Shown here: positions 17,841 to 25,018 of the stretch, piece by piece
Layout of the letters: each line of letters starts with the position of its first letter
Numbering within the stretch: position 1 is the stretch's first letter
Assembly: GCF_003413745.1 (NCBI RefSeq)
Contig: NZ_QVID01000002.1
Location: 806,001-870,000 of the forward strand
DNA from: Marixanthomonas ophiurae
Lineage (GTDB): Bacteria; Bacteroidota; Bacteroidia; Flavobacteriales; Flavobacteriaceae
DNA length: 64,000 bases
Reading direction: 5' to 3'
The notes under the pieces: generated by a model
What the model was told of the DNA's origin: nothing
The model's database searches: none
What the model saw: only the letters and a program-made list of their open reading frames with translations
Translations under genes and position numbers: made by a program

Positions 17841-19763
17841 ATGCAGTTTCAACACCCAGAACTTCTTTACGCCCTATTTTTACTGCTCATTCCAATATTT
17901 ATTCATCTTTTTCAACTTCGCCGTTTTAAACAGGTAGATTTTACTAATGTTGCTTTCTTAAAGAAAGTAACCATACAAACACGTAAAAGTTCCCAACTAA
18001 AAAAATGGATTACCCTTTTATTGCGACTATTAGCGTTAGCTTTTATCATCATAGCATTTGCACAGCCGTTTACTGCTACTAAAACAGCCTTGAACACTGA
18101 TAAAGAAACAGTTTTATATCTAGACAATTCCTTTAGCATGCAAGCAAAAGGAACTAACGGCCCTCTATTAAACCGAAGTCTGCAAGAACTGTACAATCTA
18201 CAAATACCTTCAGAAAAAATAAGTTGGTTTACAAATAACACCACCCATAAAAACGTTTCATTACAAGATTTTACAAATGAAATACTTTCTGTTTCATACT
18301 CTCAAGGGCAACTTACCCTTTCAGAAGTATTGCTGAAAGCAAATCAACTTTTTTCAGATTCTGAAGCTTCTGATAAACGATTGATTCTTATTTCAGATTT
18401 TCAGCAAAACGAAGCCTTTCCTGAAGTCCCTAAAAATGTAACTATCAATACGGTGCAGTTAGAGCCTGTAAATACCAATAACATAGCTGTCGACTCCGTT
18501 TATATTTCATCAAAAAATGGAAACAATATTCAGCTTAAAGTGGATGTTTCAGCAAGTGGTGATGTACCGGAAAGTGTTCCAGTTTCCCTTTTCAACGGAA
18601 AATCATTAGTGGCAAAAACGGCAGTCGATTTTTCATCAAACAATACCAATACAACGGTTTTTGATATTGAAAACACTTCAGACTTTAAAGGAAGATTAGA
18701 AATAACAGATCCTAACCTACCCTATGACAACAATCTGTTTTTCAGCATCAATACGAACAAAAAAATAAAGGTACTTTCAATCAACGAAACAGATTCTGGG
18801 TATTTACAGCGATTGTTCAACCAAGAGGAATTTGAGTACACACAGCAAACACAGAACAGCTTAAATTATAACGAAATACCCAACCAAGATTTTATTATTA
18901 TCAATGAGCTCACTGCCATTCCAGCATCGTTGGTAACCGCTATACAATCGTTTAGCGCAAATGGTGGAAGTGTGTTGGTCATTCCTTCCGAACAAGTAGA
19001 AATAACCGATTATAATAATCTATTGGCTACCTTAGGTATGGGAAGTTTTTCTGGAAAAATTGTAGCTGAAAAACAAATTACAAATATTGTTTTTGACCAT
19101 CCATTGTACCAAAATGTGTTTGAAAAGCAGGTAGTTAATTTTCAATACCCAACTGTAAATTCATACTATGGAATAACAACTAATGCTACTTCGGTTCTTA
19201 CTTTTGAAGACAGCAAACCGTTTATATTTCAGAAAAACAACACCTACTTTTTAAGTGCGCCTATTAATCTGGAAAACTCAAACTTTCAAAACTCACCATT
19301 AATTGTTCCCACTTTTTACAATATGGCGCAGCAAAGCTTGGCGCTGCCTAATCTGTATTACACCATCGGGAAGCAGAATAGTTTCGATGTTCCCGTGCAG
19401 TTAATGAAAGATGAAATACTAAAAATTAAAGATAGCAGTAGCGTATTTATTCCTTTACAACAAACAAAAGCCAACAAAGTAGCCATAACAACTATTGAAG
19501 AACCCGCTGTTTCGGGTACTTTTGATATTATTAAAGACACAGATTTTATTACGAACATAAGCTATAATTACAACCGGAACGAAAGCAATTTACAGTACCT
19601 AAACACTGAAAACTGGCAAGGTATAAATAGCAGTACTTCTATTTCAGGACTTTTTGAGACTATATCAGAAGCAAACAATATCAACAGTTTTTGGAAATGG
19701 TTTGTTATTTTTGCAGTACTGTTCTTGTTACTGGAAATGCTGGTTTTAAAATTTTTCAAATAA
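17841..19763 (+). CDS. BatA-N-terminal-domain membrane protein
   Basis: The 640-residue protein starts with the double-transmembrane domain typical of aerotolerance-type proteins (TIGR02226/BatA_N): FQHPELLYALFLLLIPIFIH, then LRRFKQVDFTNVAFL and a second helix around residues 52-72. A VWA-like segment follows (TVLYLDNSFSMQ, with a DNSxS form of MIDAS). A large periplasmic region then leads to a C-terminal helix (FVIFAVLFLLLEMLVLKFF). Relatives of this kind in Bacteroidota stand alone next to pyrC, as here. Function unknown. Confidence 0.82.
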   Translation: MQFQHPELLYALFLLLIPIFIHLFQLRRFKQVDFTNVAFLKKVTIQTRKSSQLKKWITLLLRLLALAFIIIAFAQPFTATKTALNTDKETVLYLDNSFSMQAKGTNGPLLNRSLQELYNLQIPSEKISWFTNNTTHKNVSLQDFTNEILSVSYSQGQLTLSEVLLKANQLFSDSEASDKRLILISDFQQNEAFPEVPKNVTINTVQLEPVNTNNIAVDSVYISSKNGNNIQLKVDVSASGDVPESVPVSLFNGKSLVAKTAVDFSSNNTNTTVFDIENTSDFKGRLEITDPNLPYDNNLFFSINTNKKIKVLSINETDSGYLQRLFNQEEFEYTQQTQNSLNYNEIPNQDFIIINELTAIPASLVTAIQSFSANGGSVLVIPSEQVEITDYNNLLATLGMGSFSGKIVAEKQITNIVFDHPLYQNVFEKQVVNFQYPTVNSYYGITTNATSVLTFEDSKPFIFQKNNTYFLSAPINLENSNFQNSPLIVPTFYNMAQQSLALPNLYYTIGKQNSFDVPVQLMKDEILKIKDSSSVFIPLQQTKANKVAITTIEEPAVSGTFDIIKDTDFITNISYNYNRNESNLQYLNTENWQGINSSTSISGLFETISEANNINSFWKWFVIFAVLFLLLEMLVLKFFK

Positions 19764-19817
19764 TGTTGATTTCTTGGAGCCTCATAACACCAAAGCTTGC
19801 TAACTAAAAGAAAACCG

Positions 19818-21080
19818 ATGGATATACTTATAAAAGCTGCAACCATACTGGACCCTCAAAGCAAACACCATACTAAAAAGAGGGATATTCTTATTGAAAA
19901 CGGTACGATTAAAAAAATTGCTACAACGCTTAAAAACCCTAAAAAAGTAAAAGAGATATCCTTGGAAAACCTATACGTTTCACAGGGATGGTTTGATAGC
20001 AGCGTATCGTTTGGCGAACCAGGTTTTGAAGAACGCGAAACCATACAAAACGGTTTGCAAACAGCCGCGGAAAGTGGTTTTACACACGTGGCCGTTAATG
20101 CCAACACCCAACCGGTTACTGATAGCAAATCGAACATAAAATTTTTAAAGTCACAAGCTCATAACAATGCGGTATCCCTCTACCCTATTGGCGCGCTTAC
20201 GGTAAAAAGTGAAAGTAAAGATTTGGCAGAATTATACGATATGCAAAACGAAGGTGCCATTTCGTTTTACGATTATAAAAAACCCATTGCCAATGCCAAC
20301 CTCTTAAAAATAGCCTTGCAATACACCCAGAATTTTGATGGCTTGGTACAATCCTTTCCGTTAGATTATTCGGTGGCAAAAAACGGGATGATGAATGAAG
20401 GTATAAACAGTACCAAGTTAGGTTTAAAAGGAATCCCAGCTTTTTCAGAAGAATTACAAATTACCCGTGATCTCTACATTCTTGAATATACTGGCGGAAA
20501 ACTGCACATCCCTACTATTTCTACTAAAAAATCGGTTCAATTAATTAAAGAGGCTAAAAAACAGGGACTAGATGTTACGTGTAGCGTCTCAATTTCAAAC
20601 CTACTATTAACAGATAATCTGTTAGAAGAATTTGATACGCAGTATAAACTATTGCCACCTTTACGTACCAAAGAAGACACAAAAGCTTTGCTAAAAGGCT
20701 TAAAAGATGGTGTTATTGATGGCGTGACAAGCGATCACGACCCTATTGACATAGAACATAAAAAAACAGAATACGAACACGCATACTTTGGAAGCATTGG
20801 GCTGGAATCTTGTTTTGGAGCCTTACGAAGTTTGGTAGATACCGAAACAGCAATCAAAGCTTTAAACCAGTTGAAAAATAGATTTGGAATAGTTTCTGAA
20901 GCTATTGTTGAAGGAAACAAAGCCAATATTACCTTCTTTGACCCAGATGTAAGCTGGAAGTTTTCAGAAGCCGATATCACTTCTACTTCTAAAAATTCAG
21001 CTTTTTTAAACCAAAAATTAAAAGGAAAAGCATACGGCATTTTTGCAAACAATAAACTAGTACTAAAAAATAATGGATAA
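19818..21080 (+). CDS. Dihydroorotase-like protein lacking metal ligands
   Basis: 420 residues from the ATG at 19818, where MDILIKAATILDPQ matches the family start. The amidohydrolase fold is recognisable, but the metal-binding HxH of the usual DxHVHLREPG is replaced in WFDSSVSFGEPGFEE. The LHIxHIST block reads LHIPTIST, losing another His. A late SDHDPID block is kept. Family knowledge says such pseudo-DHOases can be structural partners of aspartate transcarbamoylase. A catalytic role is unlikely. It overlaps the next gene by 8 bases. Confidence 0.82.
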   Translation: MDILIKAATILDPQSKHHTKKRDILIENGTIKKIATTLKNPKKVKEISLENLYVSQGWFDSSVSFGEPGFEERETIQNGLQTAAESGFTHVAVNANTQPVTDSKSNIKFLKSQAHNNAVSLYPIGALTVKSESKDLAELYDMQNEGAISFYDYKKPIANANLLKIALQYTQNFDGLVQSFPLDYSVAKNGMMNEGINSTKLGLKGIPAFSEELQITRDLYILEYTGGKLHIPTISTKKSVQLIKEAKKQGLDVTCSVSISNLLLTDNLLEEFDTQYKLLPPLRTKEDTKALLKGLKDGVIDGVTSDHDPIDIEHKKTEYEHAYFGSIGLESCFGALRSLVDTETAIKALNQLKNRFGIVSEAIVEGNKANITFFDPDVSWKFSEADITSTSKNSAFLNQKLKGKAYGIFANNKLVLKNNG

Positions 21081-21390
21081 TCTATCTGCAAAAACCAAAG
21101 CGATCATTGCTTATCTTACCTTTATAGGGACGTTAATTGCTTTCTTCATTAATAAAGACAAGAAGCATGAATTTACTACCTGGCACATAAAAAACATGTT
21201 TGGATTGCTGTTACTATTAATTATTTCGCAAGTTACACAAGCCTATATTGATTTGTTTTTTGGTGAAATATTATGGTTCATTGCTTTCTTTTTATGGGCC
21301 TTCTCTTTCGTTATGGCTATTTTAAATAAAAAACAAGCAATCCCCTACTTCAGTGAGAAATTTCAAGAGTGGTTTACTTTTTTAGATTAG
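21073..21390 (+). CDS. Small Tic20/DUF4870-like membrane protein
   Basis: 105 residues with three hydrophobic helices: AIIAYLTFIGTLIAFFI, a central one (FGLLLLLIISQVTQAYI) and a third (ILWFIAFFLWAFSFVMAIL). The end is the polar FSEKFQEWF. The pattern resembles DUF4870/Tic20-type small membrane proteins. It overlaps the dihydroorotase-like gene by 8 bases and is followed by a paralogue, suggesting a local duplication. Function unknown. Confidence 0.75.
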   Translation: MDNLSAKTKAIIAYLTFIGTLIAFFINKDKKHEFTTWHIKNMFGLLLLLIISQVTQAYIDLFFGEILWFIAFFLWAFSFVMAILNKKQAIPYFSEKFQEWFTFLD

Positions 21391-21434
21391 ATATCCTATC
21401 TTTATAATGTATTAACAACTAATCACTTAAAATT

Positions 21435-21764
21435 ATGGAACAAACCACAACTGACAACGGCAAAAACATTGCAATTATCGCCTACATTACGTTAATAGGG
21501 TGGATTATTGCCTTGGTCATGCACAATAATAATAAAACTGAATTAGGCGCTTATCACTTACGACAAATGCTAGGCATTATGGTTCTTGGGTTAGTGCTTT
21601 CACTACTTAATATGCTACTAGACATTTATATTCTTGCCCTTATTATCCAAATCGGTTTATTGGTACTTTGGGTTTTAGGACTGATAGCTGCTGTACAAGG
21701 TGAAAAGAAGCCTGTCCCTTTGTTAGGAGAACAATTTCAACAATGGTTTGCTGGAATTGGATAG
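21435..21764 (+). CDS. Small Tic20/DUF4870-like membrane protein, paralogue
   Basis: 109 residues, with the same three-helix plan as its upstream neighbour: IAIIAYITLIGWIIALVM, a middle helix and IIQIGLLVLWVLGLIAAV. Both have a conserved HxR/HIKxMxG step (YHLRQMLGI here, WHIKNMFGL there) and an ending of the form F.QWF. Tandem paralogues in one transcription unit closed by the terminator at 21794. Confidence 0.78.
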   Translation: MEQTTTDNGKNIAIIAYITLIGWIIALVMHNNNKTELGAYHLRQMLGIMVLGLVLSLLNMLLDIYILALIIQIGLLVLWVLGLIAAVQGEKKPVPLLGEQFQQWFAGIG

Positions 21765-21793
21765 AGAAACTTTCTACTATTTATAATAAAAAG

Positions 21794-21827
21794 ACCGTTT
21801 CGATACTTTTTTGAGACGGTTTTTTTA
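21794..21827 (+). terminator. Intrinsic terminator
   Basis: ACCGTTTC / GAGACGGT stem with one G-T pair and a seven-T tail. Confidence 0.85.
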
Positions 21828-21883
21828 TATTCTACACTCTAATTTTTCTACGCTCCACATTCTATATTCTAACTACTATATTC

Positions 21884-21891
21884 TATTTTTG
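21884..21891 (+). promoter_or_regulatory. -7 element for the esterase; probably leaderless transcript
   Basis: TATTTTTG ends 6 bases before the ATG at 21898, so transcription would begin at or next to the start codon. Confidence 0.5.
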
Positions 21892-21897
21892 TATTCT

Positions 21898-22554
21898 ATG
21901 GAAAAACAGCAATTACAACTTCAGCATAATTTTAAGCCCGCTTCAACTTCTTCGAAAAAAAATCCAGTTATTATCATGCTCCACGGTTTTGGAAGTGACG
22001 AAAATGATCTTTTTTCATTTGCCGGCGAACTCCCCGACACATACTCAGTAATTTCATTAAAAGCACCAATCCCTATGCAACCCTACGGAAATGCTTGGTA
22101 CAATATTTATTTTGACAATACCGATGGGAAATTCAGTGATACTGACCAAGCAATCGCTTCTCGCGATCTTATTGCTAATTGTATTGATGAAATTATTGAA
22201 AAATACAACATTGATAAAGATCAAGTAACGCTGTTAGGCTTTAGTCAAGGGACTATTTTAAGCTTTGCCGTAGCCCTTAGTTATCCTGAAAAAATTAAAA
22301 ATGTAATTGGCTTAAGCGGATATATCAATGAAGATGTTTTGAAAAAAGGATATGCAGATAATGACTTTAGCAAGTTGAACATCTATACCTCTCACGGTAG
22401 CGTAGATCAAGTGATTCCTGTTGATTGGGCACGAAAAACAAAACCTTTTTTTAAAAACCTAGGCATTGAAGCCGCCTATTCTGAATTTCCAGTTGGCCAC
22501 GGCGTTGCCCCACAAAACTTTCAAGAACTTAAAGAGTGGCTCGCAAAAAAGTAA
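21898..22554 (+). CDS. Phospholipase/carboxylesterase family alpha/beta hydrolase
   Basis: 218 residues from the ATG at 21898; a longer frame from 21811 crosses a terminator and is rejected. The fold is alpha/beta hydrolase: oxyanion region IIMLHGFGSDENDLF, nucleophile LGFSQGTILSF (GxSxG), acid in SVDQVIPVDWA and catalytic His in FPVGHGVAPQ. These match the bacterial carboxylesterase/lysophospholipase group that includes acyl-protein thioesterases. There is no signal peptide, so it is cytoplasmic. Confidence 0.9.
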   Translation: MEKQQLQLQHNFKPASTSSKKNPVIIMLHGFGSDENDLFSFAGELPDTYSVISLKAPIPMQPYGNAWYNIYFDNTDGKFSDTDQAIASRDLIANCIDEIIEKYNIDKDQVTLLGFSQGTILSFAVALSYPEKIKNVIGLSGYINEDVLKKGYADNDFSKLNIYTSHGSVDQVIPVDWARKTKPFFKNLGIEAAYSEFPVGHGVAPQNFQELKEWLAKK

Positions 22555-22610
22555 TCAAGTAGAAACAATACTAAAATGACTAACAACTACCCACTACCCG
22601 CTTAAAAACC

Positions 22611-22618
22611 TATATTTG
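22611..22618 (+). promoter_or_regulatory. -7 element for the MscS gene
   Basis: TATATTTG, an exact TAnnTTTG match 23 bases before the ATG at 22642. No clear TTG at -33. Confidence 0.45.
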
Positions 22619-22641
22619 TCTAAATCACCTTACATTCAACT

Positions 22642-23481
22642 ATGGACAAAGACTTCTGGTTACAGCTAAAAGAACAACTTTTAAACTTCTTAATTGAAAT
22701 AGGCCCTGAAATCATTTATGCGGTGGTTGGCTTTATCATCGGTATCTTTTTAATCAAGGTTACAATGAACCTTTTAAAGCGCACTTTAAAAAGGTCGCGT
22801 GTGGAGCTATCGCTGAAAACCTTCGTGGAAAGTTTGAGTGTGTTTTTACTGTACGGACTCCTTATTTTTATAATCGGTTCTATTCTGGGGATTAAAACCA
22901 CCTCGTTTATTGCTGTCTTTGGCGCAGCCGGTATTGCCATTGCCTTGGCACTTCAAGGAAGTTTAGCAAATTTTGCGGGCGGTGTGCTTATTTTGGTGTT
23001 TAAACCTTTTAAAGTAGGCGATTTAATTCATGTGAACAATAATCTGGGCTATGTACAAAAAATTGACATTTTATATACCCGCATCAAAACGTTTGACGGT
23101 AGGATGATCACCATGCCTAATGGCAATGTATCTAACAGCGATGTGGATAACCGCACCATGGAGCCCTACCGCCGGATCGACCTTAATTTAAAATTTTCGT
23201 TTGAAACCGATATTGATACCATACGCCAGATTACAATAAACGCCTTAAAAAAACACCCAAAACTAGTAAAAGACTTACCTGTAGATATAAGACTGGACGA
23301 AATAGGCGAATACGAAATGAAACTAAAAGCCCGTTGTTGGGTGGAATCTACCGAATATTGGCCGGTGTTTTGGGAACAACTGGAAGCCGTAAAAAAAGCC
23401 CTTGACCAAAACGGCATCGAAATCCCTATCCCCAAACGAGCCGTGTATCAAGGTGTTACATCCAGACTCGAAGAAAAGTAG
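22642..23481 (+). CDS. MscS-family mechanosensitive channel
   Basis: 279 residues, the size of the small E. coli MscS. There are three N-terminal membrane helices. The third, pore-lining, helix is in FGAAGIAIALALQGSLANFAGG, with the typical Ala/Gly packing. After it comes the beta domain, FKPFKVGDLIHVNN...MPNGNVSNSDVDN. A C-terminal mixed domain follows. It releases solutes on hypo-osmotic shock. Single gene. Confidence 0.93.
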   Translation: MDKDFWLQLKEQLLNFLIEIGPEIIYAVVGFIIGIFLIKVTMNLLKRTLKRSRVELSLKTFVESLSVFLLYGLLIFIIGSILGIKTTSFIAVFGAAGIAIALALQGSLANFAGGVLILVFKPFKVGDLIHVNNNLGYVQKIDILYTRIKTFDGRMITMPNGNVSNSDVDNRTMEPYRRIDLNLKFSFETDIDTIRQITINALKKHPKLVKDLPVDIRLDEIGEYEMKLKARCWVESTEYWPVFWEQLEAVKKALDQNGIEIPIPKRAVYQGVTSRLEEK

Positions 23482-23498
23482 TGTTTTTAAATTTTACG

Positions 23499-23506
23499 TA
23501 TATTTG
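23499..23506 (+). promoter_or_regulatory. -7 element for the integrase
   Basis: TATATTTG at 23499-23506, 62 bases before the integrase ATG. No strong -33 is seen. Confidence 0.4.
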
Positions 23507-23568
23507 AGCATACTACTCCCCTCTTTTTTGCATTAAAATCTTTTTTTTAATAAAGATGTTTTCTATGT

Positions 23569-24705
23569 ATGAAAAATGGAACCTTTCATATTAAATTAAC
23601 AGAAGCTATTTATAACAGTCAAGCTTGTTACTTTCTTCACTTTTATTCTAAACTTGCAGAAGAGACTATTATTGATAAGCTTAAGTGTTTGCAATGGAGC
23701 GACGAACATAAACAATATTATCTCGTGCAAAAGGATATGTCATTACACGTTTTATTTTCTGAATTAAGAAAACTAGGTTGTTATGTGGATTATTCTAAAA
23801 TAAAGAAAAAAACACGTCCTAAGCGCGAACAAATTAAGAACCCCGTACAACTACCTAAATTAACACCTCGGTTGAAATACAAATTAGACCAATTTGAACG
23901 GTGGATGCTTGAAAAACGCCTTTCAAAAAATACTATTTATACCTATAAAGGAGTCACTGCTTTATTTTTACGGTATATGCAATTAAAGAAAGCTAAAGAA
24001 ATTAATGCATTATGGATTCAACGATTTAATCACGACTACGTTATTGTAGGCGATTATTCCGTATCGTATCAAAATCAATGTATTAATGGCATAAAAAAAT
24101 ATATTGATTTTTGCAGTATGGACGTTGATTTTGAACTACTTGAAAGACCTCAAAAACCAAAAAAATTACCTGTTGTCCTCACGAAAGAAGAAATTAAAAC
24201 TCTGTTGGAAGTTACACATAATATAAAACACAAAACTTTATTAGCCATACTTTATAGTGGTGGTTTACGTATTGGTGAAGCACTCGCTATGCATATTACC
24301 GATGTAGACAGTAAACGGGGTTTGTTATTTATACGCAATGCCAAAGGTAAAAAAGACCGGTACACGCTCCTTTCCATCAAAATATTAGACCTATTACGTC
24401 ACTATTATAAACAATACAAACCGAAAAAATATCTATTTGAAGGTCAACATGGGGATCGGTATAGTAACGCAAGTGCCCGTGCGGTTTTTTTACGGTCTAT
24501 AAAACGGGCAGAAATTACCAAACAAGGCATTACCTTACATACGCTCCGGCATAGTTTTGCAACTCATTTATTAGAAAGCGGAACTGATATCAGATATATT
24601 CAAGAGCTATTGGGACATAAAAGCCCAAATACAACTATGATTTATACCCATGTAACCGAAAGCAGTTTAAAAAAAATAAAAAATCCATTAGATGAATTAT
24701 ATTAA
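23569..24705 (+). CDS. Tyrosine recombinase of the cassette array (IntI/XerC-like)
   Basis: The 378-residue recombinase probably integrates and excises the cassettes that follow. Residues 1-95 form an extra N-terminal domain. A SAM-like core-binding domain (KLDQFERWMLEKRLSKNTIY) follows, then the catalytic domain. All catalytic residues are present: Arg234 (GGLRIGEA), Lys259 (AKGKKDR), His324 and Arg327 (HTLRHSFATHLL), His350 (LLGHK) and Tyr359 (MIYTHV). RPQKPKKLPVVLTKEE and the end DIRYIQELLGHK are strikingly integron-integrase-like. However, the IntI-specific insertion before the last motif is missing (LLRHYYKQYKPKKYLFEGQ is short). It lies upstream of, and co-directional with, the array, whereas most intI genes are divergent. 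Confidence 0.9.
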   Translation: MKNGTFHIKLTEAIYNSQACYFLHFYSKLAEETIIDKLKCLQWSDEHKQYYLVQKDMSLHVLFSELRKLGCYVDYSKIKKKTRPKREQIKNPVQLPKLTPRLKYKLDQFERWMLEKRLSKNTIYTYKGVTALFLRYMQLKKAKEINALWIQRFNHDYVIVGDYSVSYQNQCINGIKKYIDFCSMDVDFELLERPQKPKKLPVVLTKEEIKTLLEVTHNIKHKTLLAILYSGGLRIGEALAMHITDVDSKRGLLFIRNAKGKKDRYTLLSIKILDLLRHYYKQYKPKKYLFEGQHGDRYSNASARAVFLRSIKRAEITKQGITLHTLRHSFATHLLESGTDIRYIQELLGHKSPNTTMIYTHVTESSLKKIKNPLDELY

Positions 24706-24770
24706 AAATATTTATATTGAAAAAACACCTGTAAACTTGCTTTATTATATAAAAATAAGAATACATAAAA

Positions 24771-24847
24771 AGCACAAAACATGCTCATAGCATGACAAAT
24801 AAGTTAAATAAGAGCATAAAAGGTGCTCATATAAACAAGTTACCTGC
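24771..24847 (+). other. Candidate attI site with two direct repeats
   Basis: Between the integrase and the first cassette. AGCACAAAACATGCTCATA (24771-24789) and AGCATAAAAGGTGCTCATA (24813-24831) are direct repeats 42 bases apart, matching at 16 of 19 positions. Eight bases later comes the core GTTACCTGC (24839-24847), where crossover is expected after the G. Integron attI sites carry accessory direct repeats bound by the integrase beside a core, and this layout fits. The 312-base gap 24706-25018 also includes the probable leader of the methyltransferase and a weak TACCTTTT element at 24915. Confidence 0.5.
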
Positions 24848-25018
24848 AAGCGAAAACCAGCCGCATAGTCAAGCACATTTTATTTTGCTCGTGCCTCACA
24901 AAATAAAAAGAGCTTACCTTTTTCCAACGAACAATCCGAACAAAAAGTAGAATTAAATTAGGAATTATAAAAAATGTCCGTAAATTTGTCCGTGTACGCA
25001 AAAACGTCCGTGAATAAT

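Noticed and set aside
23569-24705. Reading the recombinase as a prophage or ICE integrase
   Set aside because: No phage, conjugation or tRNA-attachment features nearby; instead four attC-like sites and cassette genes follow.
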